From Setaria digitata (lineage: Eukaryota > Nematoda > Chromadorea > Rhabditida > Setariidae), in contig RCAB01000782.1 of assembly GCA_003640385.1 (NCBI GenBank), positions 1 through 19,739 of the forward strand: a stretch of 19,739 nt of DNA. Reading direction: 5' to 3'. The position numbers and the translations under genes are program-made. The first letter of the stretch is position 1, and the number at the start of each line of letters is the position of its first letter. Below the pieces are notes generated by a model. It was not told where the DNA came from, searched no databases, and worked only from the letters and a program-made list of their open reading frames with translations. Positions 1 through 19,739 of the stretch are shown piece after piece.

Positions 1-18
1 TATATATATATATATATA
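1..18. repeat. (TA)n microsatellite at window edge
   Basis: Nine TA units open the window, and a shorter TA stretch follows at about 51-61. The tract may continue beyond the left edge. It has no coding potential. Confidence 0.9.
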
Positions 19-113
19 ATCATGTATTATAGATGAAAAAGATGAAAAACATATATATATATCATAAAAAATCCAAAAAAAAAAATTTTGATTTTGCATA
101 TGTTATTTGATAA

Positions 114-1158
114 ATGATGAATTCGAGGTGAGTAACTATATTTAGAGTGACAGGTAGCGGAATGGATATTTCCAAAAGAGTAAAGGGTAAAATTGTTTTC
201 GGTCCTGTTCTCTCCATTTTTGCTAACAATAAAATTACAAAGTATCACTCCATCTATCTGAAATTTGCTTGTCAAGTTTAAGATTTTGGTGGCAATGAAA
301 TCTATATTTGCTTCATTATAACCATTAATATTTTAGCTCTAATGATGATTCGAAAGAAGGGAACGAAGTTTCTCCTTGGAAAATGTATAAGCATATTCAA
401 ATTAAACCCCAGCCAACTGATTTACCAAAACCAACAGTAGCTCGTTCTGGTGGGGGTCGTAATGTGCATTTTACGGATGAATGGAAGCAGTATGCGACAA
501 CTGTTTATCCTATTGATCCAAGCCGTTACTGGAATCTACCACAAGCTGAATATGACCGTCTCATCCCGGTAAATAATGTACAGAATTCTAAAACACGAAT
601 TTCCAAAAGAAAAAAAAACTAAAAAATATAATTTTTGTGAAGTTTCATAATGGTTTAAGAAAGAATTTTGCCATTGATATGATCATTTTATATGTATACA
701 ATGTCTGGAATATTTAGCCTTTTTATTACGTGATTCACTAAAATGGAAATTTTATATTTGAAACTAACAAAGAACGGGAATTATATTGCTTATAGTCGCG
801 TTATACCAAAGGGGTGGGTTTTTCAATGGTGTCAATTTTTTTATTCGAGAAATATTTCTTGTTTTAGGACTCTGATTTGGAATTTTATGCAAAAAATCCT
901 GATAAAACAGAAAAGGAACATTTTATTCGATCGATTTATGATTGGTTTCGAAGCCAACATCGCGTTGCACAATTACGAGTGGTACTGAATGAGTGCAGTT
1001 CTGCGATCGATTTCAGTGATTTATGGGATGTTTATGTCAAAGAAATGAAAAGGCGTGGTTGGCCTATTTATGGGAAAAGGCTTCGAAAGGGTGAAGTATC
1101 AACTGCGAAACAGCAAATTCTAGAAGATTTCATTGACTCTAATATTCAGATCTTTTAA
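114..1158 (+). CDS. Unrecognised small protein, three-exon gene (about 178 aa)
   Basis: Best model joins 114-127, 337-568 and 868-1158. Exon 2 follows a TTTTAG acceptor and ends before GTAAAT (phase 0). Exon 3 follows GTTTTAG and runs to TAA at 1156-1158. The first exon is less certain: ATG ATG at 114/117 sits after an in-frame TAA, and the exon ends at a strong GAG|GTGAGT donor whose phase fits exon 2 exactly (AG+C). The total is 537 nt, divisible by three. The predicted protein starts MMNSSSNDDSKEG. It has a Gly-rich RSGGGRN stretch near residue 45, aromatic motifs such as DPSRYWNLP and SIYDWFRSQ, and a basic, helix-prone C-terminal half containing VKEMKRRGWPIYGKRLRKG. I see no signal peptide, membrane segment or family motif, so I assign no function. 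If the first exon is wrong, the true 5' end lies left of the window. It faces the tubulin genes tail to tail across 1.9 kb. Confidence 0.7.
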
Positions 1159-2983
1159 TGTGTTACTTTTTCATTACCTTCCGGCTCATTTCTGGTCCAC
1201 AAACTTGTTATTTAAATTCGCTTTTTCTTTCTAATATTTGTATCTACATTCTGATATGTGCAACTTAATAGGCAGGAGGACTTAAGGAATGGGTCTAGTT
1301 GGAAAAAAATGTGAGTTCCATTTACGAAAGTTTCGTTTCTAAAACAGTTCGAAATTATTGGATATGTAATTTTAAGCTAATGACTAATTTGTTCAATGAA
1401 TATCAGTCATGTTATCCATTTCAAGAGGCTTGGTTAGATTAGAATAATGTAAAATTTTTAGAAAAAGGTAATACTGGATGTTTTTTTTCCTAGACTTTGA
1501 TCTGTTTTCCAGCCTGTATGAATCATTTTTAGGTGCCATAGATATAAAAATGAATCTGATTCCTTTCATTATTATTTCATAGTGCCTCCAGTAAAATAAC
1601 TTTGTCACTTGGTTTGTTTTAGCCCTGCAGTTAGAAAAAAAAAAAAAAAAAAATCACTTTTTTGGATAACTTTTCGCTTTTTCTTTTTATGATATCCAAA
1701 AACCACTTCTTTCCGCAGCTATTTCATAATTTTCTTTTTTAGAATCAAAAATTCTTACTCGTCCCTATCTCTTATTTTCTGTTATTTTTCCCCGATGCTT
1801 TTTTTTTCACTAGGTTTTTCTAGTAAGGTGATTTTATTTGTCAATATTTCGTATTTTTTATTTTTATTTTTTCAGCTGATCTTTTCATAATACTTGTAAA
1901 ATTTTGGGTGCTGCAGAAGTTTTAAAGCTTTTCCAATCAAATATCTCACGCTGTATAATTAAGTCGCTTGCGTTTGGAAAATTTTAAACGTCTATTTAAA
2001 AATTGAGAGGAATTTAGCCTAGAGACCAAAAACCTCGTATATTTTACTTAATCTATGATTGGCAGGTGATTGAGGTTATTGTCTCGCTCAGCATTCTGCA
2101 ATTGTTTCATATTTTTCCAAACCTTCTATTTCCATTTAATCTTTTGTTCTACGAGGCCACTAAGGGAAAATGGCTCATAATAATAGCATAAGAAGTAATT
2201 CATAAATTTAATCTAATATTCTATTTTGGTTCCGTAAATGGAATTATATGTGGAATCACTGCACGTAGAGACAAACAAATTTTATATAAGTGAGAGCAAG
2301 TATTTGAAAGTTCATTAAAGTTGCGCATGCAAATTTTGTTAAAATAAAATTACTTTGATGCCACGGACAAGCTTTCCTAATAATGTAATAGCTGAGAATG
2401 GTGATTGATTGTTAACAGTAATTATTTTTGATAAAAATTGTTCATCGTTTTAGATGGAAGAAAGCAATTTGATTTCACACATTTCAGTGTAATCGGTGAA
2501 AGGGGTCCATCTGTTTAATGTTGAGAAGGAAGAAAGAAAAACTAGAAAATAATACTTGCGATTGGGGTCAAAGGGCAAAATCGTAACAAGAGCAAGTCGA
2601 GTGTGAGGAGAAAAGCGAAAAAGCCACACAGGATTAGCTGACAATTCTCATGATCAAAAGTGGCAGTGCAAGTAAGTGGGAAAAGAAATAATTCTTTCAG
2701 GCATAGATTTCGAGTAATTTTTAAAATTCAATTAATGTAGCTTCTGTTTTAAATTCTCGAGGTTATATTAGAGCCTTTTTGGTTATATTAGTTGGATATA
2801 AGGAAAACCGCACACATCCATAATATTAATGAAATCGAGCTATCCAATTTTTCACTAGTAACTAGAGTGGGTGATTTCAAAAGATGAGAAGTTCATATTC
2901 CGTCCAATGCCTCTACAGACATATTATTCAGAATGCTGAATAGTAGAAGGTGATAGCTCTAATAAACGCAAACATTTGCAGAG

Positions 2984-3010
2984 AAAAAAAAAATTTTTTT
3001 TTTTTTTTTT
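2984..3010. repeat. A10/T17 back-to-back homopolymer (A/T hairpin)
   Basis: Ten A residues (2984-2993) directly abut seventeen T residues (2994-3010). This gives a perfect A:T inverted repeat about 55 bp past the isotype A stop codon. It could fold in RNA near the 3' end of the tubulin transcript, but homopolymer runs are common throughout the window. Confidence 0.8.
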
Positions 3011-3042
3011 CAAGCAAGGCATTGCTGAAAATTGGGAAAGAT

Positions 3043-3048
3043 TTCATT
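3043..3048 (-). promoter_or_regulatory. Candidate poly(A) signal of isotype A (AATGAA)
   Basis: On the minus strand an AATGAA hexamer, a variant signal used in nematodes, begins 17 bases past the TAA stop. A canonical AATAAA at 3064-3069 overlaps the stop codon itself. No other AATAAA was seen in the following several hundred bases. Either choice implies a very short 3' UTR, so the assignment is tentative. Confidence 0.3.
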
Positions 3049-3064
3049 CCAGTGACAGTTAGTT

Positions 3065-8315
<5,251 letters not shown>

Positions 8316-8318
8316 TTC

Positions 8319-8328
8319 CTGCAACAAA
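8319..8328 (-). promoter_or_regulatory. Candidate trans-splice acceptor just before isotype A start
   Basis: On the minus strand TTTGTTGCAG is followed by GAA and then the ATG at 8315, leaving a 3-nt leader. An AG this close to the start is typical of nematode mRNAs that receive a spliced leader. A cis-spliced 5' UTR intron would look the same, so this is an inference. Confidence 0.5.
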
Positions 8329-8660
8329 TTTACAGTTGCTTGGCCCGAAAAATGCAAAAAAAGGAAAAAATAAATAGTTGGTAAAATAGCAACGATAGCT
8401 TATCTTGGCTGCACTGGAAAAAGAAATGAATGAAATAGGGCCAGGCAGAGGATGAGAAGAATGTGAGAACGAAAAATGGAAATGAATGCATTTGGGAATG
8501 AAATGGCTCTACTAAAATAGGACAAGTCAGTTCATTTTTGTTGAGATGGATTGGAAACATGAGTGAATGTGGCCAAATAAAAGAGCCATGAGGCTATACT
8601 TGCTTAATGTATGCCTAGTTGTTCAATAAATGGCTGTTGAAGTATACATTTCATCAACAT

Positions 8661-8738
8661 TTCTTCTTTCTCTCCTTCCTCCTCTCTTTCTCCCTCTCTT
8701 TCTCACTCTTTCTCTCTCTATCTCCCTCTTTGCTTCCC
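8661..8738. repeat. Long CT-rich (GAGA on minus strand) tract upstream of isotype A
   Basis: Nearly 80 bp almost entirely of C and T on the plus strand, 345-420 bp upstream of the isotype A start. On the coding strand it is a GAGA-rich polypurine tract. GAGA tracts can act as promoter elements or form triplex DNA, but nothing here proves either. Confidence 0.85.
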
Positions 8739-9021
8739 GAACAAAAAAAAAAAAAATGAAATATCTAAATTCAATGGTATTAAAATAAATAGATGCTATA
8801 AGTAGACTAGCAAGCTGATAGATAGTGGAAAGAATAAATGTTAAATTCATCCAGTTGTGAACGCTCTTGCCTAGATTAGACTACACTGAAAGCTATTCGG
8901 AAAGAAACTTTGACATCTTTAGTATATCATTGGCTTTCACTTTAACATTTATAGACGAAATGCATTCATTTCTTTAAATGAATAAATAAATATGCATGAT
9001 TTAAAAGGAAAAAAAAATTCT

Positions 9022-9058
9022 ATATCATCCATACATTATCAGGTGGACCTGATGATAT
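9022..9058. repeat. Nested inverted repeat in the tubulin spacer
   Basis: The inner arms ATCAGGT and ACCTGAT (9038-9053) have only GG between them. The outer arms ATATCATC (9022-9029) and GATGATAT (9051-9058) overlap the inner right arm, so two alternative hairpins are possible. No flanking duplication or transposase was seen. The role is unknown. Confidence 0.7.
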
Positions 9059-9332
9059 CCATATCTTAATATGATCGATGAAGTCTAAAGTTACTTTGGA
9101 TTTAATACGATGCAAATGTCGGACATTAGAAATATAAAATATTTTCATATTCAAAAAAAAAAGAGAAAAAAAAGAAGAAGCGAAAACATATTTAAATTGC
9201 AAATTTCAATTTTGGCTTAAGCGAAGACGGTCGACGCATATTATGTGATAGGAAGTAATTTTATTTTATGCAATAATTCGCAGTAATAATTTTGCAAATA
9301 ATACCACAATACAATACAAAAAGAACTGTTGC

Positions 9333-9352
9333 ATATCATATCATATCATATC
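9333..9352. repeat. (ATATC)4 pentanucleotide repeat
   Basis: Four perfect ATATC units in the spacer, about 0.6 kb past the isotype B stop. A simple repeat with no evident function. Confidence 0.9.
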
Positions 9353-9853
9353 ACTGCATATAAAGAAAATAGTAGGATCGCTTTTATCCGGATGTGAGAT
9401 AAATTCCGGATACGGATGATCAATTTGTACAATGTTGATGGTCTGGATAATGCGTGGAATGAATTGAGAAGAGAAGAATTAAACAACGAATTCAGCTCGA
9501 TAAAAATGTTGTCAGAAGTTTAGCAATTGTTAACTTTAAAATAATTAGCAATACAAAAATGACAAATGATATTGCAAATATTTACATAATTCATCATCAT
9601 AGCTGAAAGCACTAATATAAATTTGCTAAAAGATATAAGACATTTACGAGTATCGTTTTCTTTTTTTGGGTTTCTTTGCATAATTCAATTAATGAAAATT
9701 TATTTTATTAAATTTGAATTAAACTTCTGGGCAAATATATCAGTCTGAACAGAACAAATACGAACTAATAACAATGTTTTTTTTTGCTTCTTATCAGCGC
9801 CCATTCAATTACAAAAAGTCTTTACATTAATACTTCATTCGTTATTTTCACAA

Positions 9854-9859
9854 TTTATT
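9854..9859 (-). promoter_or_regulatory. Candidate poly(A) signal of isotype B (AATAAA)
   Basis: AATAAA on the minus strand about 117 bases past the isotype B TAA stop, a normal distance for a nematode 3' UTR. Further AATAAA-like hexamers occur near 9700, so the exact site is not certain. Confidence 0.5.
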
Positions 9860-9976
9860 AGAAATAGTCTGAAAAAAAGAGAAATTCTAATATTTTAAGA
9901 TCTCTTACAAATATTAAATTTTTGTATATTTATAGCAAAAGAAAAAATAACTCGAAGAAAAAAATTTTTAAATAAA

Positions 9977-14121
<4,145 letters not shown>

Positions 14122-15295
14122 ACAAGACCTCGAAGATGTATTGTTTTAATACCATTGAAAACCGATTACTGATAAAGAAAAAGAACATAGTTTGTCGAGA
14201 TAATTTCAATTTATTTAATAATTTTCTAGAATCTCTGAGTAAAAACAAAAAAAAAAAAACCTTTAAATATGTAGCAAAATAAGCTTAAAAAAATCGGAAG
14301 AAGCTGCCAGTAAAGATCTTTTATATAATGAAATATTTTAAAGAGTTTTTTTTTGTTTATATTGAGTAATTTCAAGTGAATATCATAAGAAACTATTCAA
14401 AATCACCAGTCAATATCGCAAATATATCACACCATCATAATTACCAGAAAAAATCATTTTAATACTGGACAAGTTTTTGTTGAAAAGAAAAATAATTTAT
14501 TAGTTATCTAAATGAAAATTTCGTAATTAATTGTCTAAATTTAACCAAATGAAATGAATGAATAGTCAATTGAACAATCAGTATAAGCAAGTAAATAAAC
14601 ATAAACTTATTTAAACTATATTCATCGTGCTACAACTAAATACATATATATCCTATGGAATTATATTGAAAAGTAAACATAGTGATAAATAGTATCCAAT
14701 TTGAACAAAAATTTGATAAAAATTTTTTAAAAAAAAAAAAATATGAGAATGAATGAAAAATTATGAATTAAATGAAATTATCTGCAAATGATTATCACTG
14801 ATTGTAGAGGAAATTGAACTGTAATATAAATACATATATAATGTATAAATTTTGATATCATTAAATTATATGAATAGCAAATAAAGTTTTTCTGTTAAAA
14901 TTGTTGACTGACAGCAGCTGCAAATCAATTAATCTTTAGCCAGTTTGGTTAATTAAGAGAGTTAGGTGAAAAAGGAATGCAATAAATTCATAAGTTTGTA
15001 ACTAATAGATGCTATAAAATTAACTGAAGAAATTTTCTGATTGCATAATCGATAATTGTAACATTAATATCCATTAAATAGTAATGTTTTCATTTTCACT
15101 CATATGCAATATTCATTTTATTTAATTAGTAACGGAAAAGCAAAGGTTTTAATTAATAACAGAAAAATGAAATAAACTCAACTTGTCACCTAAATATAAA
15201 TATATAGTCTAAATTTCCCAATACAGTAAACATCTACCTTCTATAAATGTTTTTTTTTTTTCTTTTAAATCTTTAATATAATTTTATTAAAACTT

Positions 15296-15307
15296 ACCTG
15301 TACAGGT
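15296..15307. promoter_or_regulatory. 12-bp perfect palindrome containing an ideal splice donor on minus strand
   Basis: ACCTGTACAGGT is perfectly palindromic. Read on the minus strand it continues as TACAG|GTAAGT, a full match to the 5' splice consensus, about 1.2 kb upstream of the isotype B start. It could end an untranslated first exon of isotype B, or be a protein-binding palindrome, or be chance. Confidence 0.35.
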
Positions 15308-16243
15308 CAAGCTAAAATGCATATTAATAGAAAACTTTTTACGCAAGATAGTAAAATATTATAAATTTATTAGAAAAATAAATGTTGAAGGTTCAACATT
15401 TCACTTTTTAAATATGATATGAATGTTGCAAAAATGCTCCAAATTTATGAAATAGTTAGTTATGTACAATTTACTTCTTTCATCTCCCATACTTACTTTA
15501 TTTATCCTTTGATTATTTTACCAGTCGAATTAAATTTTAGCTTATTAAATAGTCACATTGATTGTTATGTGTTATAAAAAATTGTTCTATAACACCACAC
15601 AGATGTTATCGATAAATAAGTTATCACTAAAAATTATTGTTTCCAAAAACAAAAAAAAAAAAAAAAAATGACTGCCCATTATTAGTTACTAATTAAGCAA
15701 TAAGAACAATGGCATATATGTATTCTTTCTTCTTGATAATAATAAATGGAAAGAAAATGAAAATAACAATAAGAACAGTAAACTTTTGAAATAGTAGCAG
15801 TAAAAATTTATGTAGTGGAAATGAAATTAGACTAACTGAAGCACACTATGCGATTACTAATTAATGAACTTTGGAAGAAACATAAAATAGGAAATGTTTT
15901 AATAAGAGAAACAGTTTGGATATGATTTGGATGAAGAAGTGAAGCACAAATGAATGGATAACATTCCTGTTTCCGGAAGCATTCCAAAAAATTGGCATTA
16001 CGTTCGTGCTTGTTAGCAGTTATGTTGTGGTTAATGAAGCAATTCAAGGAAATATTGCCAATTTAACTCAAAAAAAATTTTTTTTTTTTTTCTTTTCATT
16101 TTAGAAGCTTTCTTTACTTTCTCATTACAACGTATACACATTTTACATCGTCTTTTCAATAAATTTGTCGTAAAATATGCAATGTCATGGAGAGCAGTAC
16201 AACAGTTCAACACTTTCTCAGAATTCAAAAAGCCACCCGATTT

Positions 16244-16285
16244 GGCAAAGTGATAAATGTTAAATTTTTGTTTAATCACTTTGCC
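16244..16285. repeat. 11-bp perfect inverted repeat (hairpin)
   Basis: The arms GGCAAAGTGAT (16244-16254) and ATCACTTTGCC (16275-16285) are exact reverse complements around a 20-nt AT-rich loop. Allowing one bulge extends the stem by about three pairs. No poly(U) terminator or mobile-element context is visible. Confidence 0.8.
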
Positions 16286-16342
16286 TTACACATATTTTCA
16301 ATTATTGCAATACTGTATTTTTATATGAAGATAATGATAAAC

Positions 16343-16396
16343 AGTAGCAGTAGTGATGGTGATAGTAGAAGTAATTAGTAGTAGTAGTAGTAGTTA
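16343..16396. repeat. (AGT)n-rich triplet repeat
   Basis: Imperfect AGT units on the plus strand, with the cleanest run at about 16376-16395. A noncoding microsatellite. Confidence 0.85.
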
Positions 16397-17256
16397 GAAC
16401 GTAATAAATGTCGCGTGAATTAACAAAATAATTCAGCACTCCGAGATTATCCAAGAAAAGTAATTCCTTGAGTAGTAGTTGTTGAATGTGAATGCGAATG
16501 AGGAATGGTAAAAATTTATAGCAGTGGAAAGATTGATTGCTCAGTTGATCAACCGATTAAGCTGATCTGTCTAAACTTACTTTTTCTTTCTTTTTTTTTT
16601 TTTTTTTTTTTTAAACTTTTGAGAAAAATTCTTCAGCAGTGCCAAACCGATAACTAGTGAAACTATGACATTATAGTAATGATGCTGAATCATTCGTCTG
16701 TGCCAAATAAGCATTAATGAATGCTGAAAAAGTACACTTATTATATCATTCTATTAGTAGCAGGTAGCAAGTTCTAATGGGCACAGTCTAGGAGGAAGAA
16801 AGATTAGTCGAGTGAAGGGAACTTAATGTTGAAATGCTACGTTGGCTTGTCCAAGAGTAATTTGGGCGTTACCAAAGAGATTTTTGGCCATAAATGTTAT
16901 GTTTTCTCAAATTCTTTAAAGCCGTTGCTATAGCACATCAATTTTATGCTTTTCAATATGAAAATGGAAACTTACTGACTGAAAAATAAATCCTTCAAAT
17001 CAACAAACCGAAAATTTGGCTAAAAAATGCATTTTTCATTATTCAAGTAATATTTCTAAACTCTCAAATTTGGCAGACTATTTCTCTTTTCATGTTTTCA
17101 CTTTTCACACTTTTACTATTTTCAACACAGATTTGTAGCGGATATGAGTCAGAAATTGGAGAAAGCATGACTAAAAAAAAAAAAATAAAAATTAAAATAA
17201 ATATATGACTTCTATAAAGAATATTTTAATTATTTTACTATGCACAGAGATCAGTT

Positions 17257-17273
17257 TATATATATATATATAT
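17257..17273. repeat. (TA)n microsatellite
   Basis: About eight TA units in noncoding sequence upstream of isotype B. Confidence 0.9.
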
Positions 17274-18956
17274 GCATACAAATAATGAATATTTTAGATT
17301 TGAAGCATTTTAATTTCAGAATTAAATCAAATTTTGATTTGAATTTAAATCATCTAGCAGACTTATTGAGATATAAACTTACATCCACATCCTTTTCATC
17401 TTTGGCTTAATTATTAATTTAAATTGTAAATCATTTAAAAATATTTTCTGTACTGAAATCATATCCAAATAATTACCGCTACTAGAAAATATTATTTGGA
17501 AAAATCTGAATCATATTGTTCCTTCTTTTTGACGGATGAATGAATGGATGGATCATGCAAATACTTTCAAAACTTTGATCATTCTTTAATGCGGATACAA
17601 AATTTTCTCCTTCTAGATTTACAATGAATCCATTCGTTGCAGCATTTTTATCCTATTGCCAGAGATTATCATAATCATATCAGTCATTTCTGGTTTATTT
17701 ATTAGCAAAATAAGAGCTGCTGAAATGGAAGAAGAGAATGGATGAAAAATGAATTTTTCAAAATGATAATCCCGTAACAGGGAAAAATTCTAATTTTTAC
17801 TCACAAATAATAATAATGATAAACCGATTTTGAAGAAAAACTGGTTATTCCACTGCCTATTTTTCAAACATTTAATAACAACGGTGGACAGCGCAACAAA
17901 ATCAAAACGGCATACATACACATATATATATATTCTTTGTTAAAATAAATGAATTTTATTGTTGTTTTCATGAACTTTATCCGTGAAGTGAACAGAAACT
18001 GTTAAATGCAAAAATGACAGAATTCAAAACATAAAACTAACTGAAATGTCGAGAATTACATTTAAAATCTTGCATTTTTTTGACGAAAAATTTCAATAAT
18101 TTTAGTATCATTCTTTTCTTTTTTTTTTTTTTTTTTTTCCATATGCAACTCTTGCGCTCGAGAGATTTAGTGTAATGTTGTGCATTAATAATTAACACTT
18201 CTAGTAAATTTAATGATGACTGTTATTACATTTAGCCTAATATATGTTATCGATAGAGTTAATTAATTTAAGATTTTATTATTTCAAAGTGGTTGAGTTA
18301 TTTGAATTATGAGTTCTTCTATGCCGTTTTTTTTTTTTTTTCTTTACTTATTGCTGCTGTACTGCTGTAGGTTATAATAATTCGTATGACAAATGGATCA
18401 GTTTTTTTTTTTTTTTTTATTTTTGTTATAAACAATATGGCATTTATTAATTAGTAAAATAATCGGGCTGTTTGTAATTAGATGCGATAAAGAATGCATT
18501 GATTCTTTGGTAAATTGTTCGAAATATTTCAACGTTTGAATTATATTTAAGAAAATATATACTAATTTTGTTTATAGTTGTTTTTTTTCTTTTTCTTTTT
18601 TCTTTCTTTCTTTTTTTTTTTTTTTTTTTCAAAATGGAATAGCAATTTAACAAATCAATGTCAATTTTATTTCACTGTTGAGTAAATTTAGCAAAATTTT
18701 TTTAATTTCATATTCGAATAACAAAAATAATAGTAATTGAAAATGATGCATTAGTTGCAGCATTTTATTACGATTATCATTGTTTGTCGCGTGAAAGTTT
18801 GTCGAAGTATTTCAAGTTTTCAGTGTAACAAACGATGATCATATCCGTATTTGACATGAGGAGAGAGAGATTTCTTTTAGCCTACGGCAAAATCTTTTGC
18901 TTCCTTTTTCAGTATCAGTAGTGTTACTAATTATTTCATCACTGTCATTTGTAGAA

Positions 18957-19044
18957 ATCATCATCATCATCGTCATCATCATTATCATCACCATTATCAT
19001 GGTCATCACTATTAATCATCAGCACTCATTATCATTATCATTAC
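18957..19044. repeat. Imperfect (ATC)n triplet tract, about 88 bp
   Basis: A run of ATC units with interruptions (ATT, ACC, GTC) in the far upstream region. The first part is nearly perfect and the rest degenerate. No frame through it connects to a recognisable coding exon. Confidence 0.88.
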
Positions 19045-19739
19045 AATCTTTTGTTACATATTAAATATATAAAACACTTCATCCTTTTCAGCATCCATTT
19101 GATCATTTGAATTTTAAAGTAAAAGCAGGTTCATATGTAATGAAACACATATGCATACATTTTTATCATAATGGTCAACAAATTTAAATGATAATCAGTC
19201 GTTTTGCTTTATCAGGCACACACTATTATTACCGGTATCATGTGTTTCGTTATTGATTTCAGGAACAGGAATCATTTATCCATGAGTTTTTCATTTCAAG
19301 CAGATTTATCGCTTGTTTCTTTCAGCTCATTCATTATCTGTTCTATTGTGAAAAAATTGATTGGTATGTAAATTTCAGCAAGCGTTTTGAATATCGCTAA
19401 TAGTTATTCTTACAAATTTGGAGAATAACAGAATTATCAGAATTTGAAATTAATCTTGAGAACTAGGACAGAGCAGTACAATTTTGCAGTTTGTATATAT
19501 TACTGATTAATTCGCATAGTTCATCAGAATTGCATATGAAAATTTTAAATCTAGTACATTAAAACTTCATTGCTCACTAGCTATTGGCTTCGGAGAAAAA
19601 AAAAAATGAACCAAACAGAAATGAAATTAATTAAATAAATATGCTTTTAATATCATGAATATTTATTTACGATATTAAATTATGCTCAACTGTTAAGAAA
19701 TTTTCTTTTTTTTCCTTAAATAAATTATCAGCTAACATA

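Larger units (their letters stand above)
1159..3064. other. Intergenic region between convergent genes
   Basis: About 1.9 kb between the stop of the plus-strand gene and the stop of isotype A. It holds poly(A) and poly(T) runs (for example A runs at about 1635-1653). Short open frames, including a 64-codon one at 2450-2644 on the minus strand, have no recognisable motif or splice context. I see no tRNA-like or repeat structure apart from the A/T hairpin near 2984-3010. Both genes' 3' ends should lie here. Confidence 0.6.
8316..9976. other. Spacer between the two tubulin genes
   Basis: About 1.66 kb between the isotype B stop and the isotype A start. It should contain the isotype B 3' UTR and the isotype A promoter. 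The gap is far wider than the roughly 100 bp usual in nematode operons, so separate promoters are more likely. It holds a CT tract at 8661-8738, an inverted repeat at 9022-9058, an ATATC repeat at 9333-9352 and several A/T runs. Open frames of 60-76 codons here have no family features and I treat them as chance. I see no clear TATA box. Confidence 0.6.

Noticed and set aside
2450..2644. 64-codon minus-strand frame in the 3' intergenic region
   Set aside because: No recognisable motif, no splice partners, and the residue pattern looks like translated noncoding sequence.
15832..16279. Two adjacent minus-strand frames with several Cys residues
   Set aside because: They are in different frames with no convincing intron between them, one runs into an A/T homopolymer, and I recognise no family. 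Kept only as a note.

Overview
The window is AT-rich, intron-dense eukaryotic DNA. It carries two complete beta-tubulin genes in tandem on the minus strand and one small unrecognised spliced gene on the plus strand. Short introns with GT...TTTNCAG or TTTTAG ends, an acceptor-like AG a few bases before a beta-tubulin start codon (as expected for spliced-leader trans-splicing), and the style of the beta-tubulin proteins point to a nematode. The AT-richness and homopolymer-rich noncoding DNA would suit a filarial or spirurid parasite, but I cannot fix the species from sequence alone.

Layout. 1-18: start of an AT microsatellite. 114-1158 (+): three-exon gene for a predicted protein of about 178 residues that I do not recognise. 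1159-3064: no gene seen. 3065-8315 (-): beta-tubulin isotype A, 12 exons, 444 residues. 8316-9976: spacer with a long CT/GA tract and a putative poly(A) signal for the upstream gene. 9977-14093 (-): beta-tubulin isotype B, 11 exons, 445 residues. 14094-19739: no coding gene that I can support; simple repeats, inverted repeats and homopolymer runs.

Both tubulins reconstruct to uninterrupted full-length frames with plausible splice sites at every junction. They keep the MREI start, the GGGTGSG tubulin signature and the benzimidazole-relevant residues Q134, F167, E198 and F200. Over residues 1-426 they differ at about 30 positions by my count (about 93% identical), and their acidic tails are unrelated in detail. 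Nine introns share positions; isotype A has one shifted and one extra intron. Isotype B has a GC-AG intron where A has GT-AG, and an unusual Asn-to-Cys change at residue 100.

Exons 6 and 10 of the pair are about 93-94% identical in DNA, with unbroken identical runs of 44 and 59 bp. Exon 9 is only about 80% identical, so gene conversion is a reasonable hypothesis. Isotype A introns hold several repeats: a 24-bp minisatellite that regenerates a donor-like site in each unit, adjoining 52-bp and 30-bp tandem duplications with an ambiguous base N at one boundary, and GA/CT tracts in opposite orientations around exon 1. I found no mobile element, CRISPR array, tRNA or rRNA. The window looks like a tandem multigene locus rather than a new enzymatic system; the novelty lies in intron and isotype evolution.
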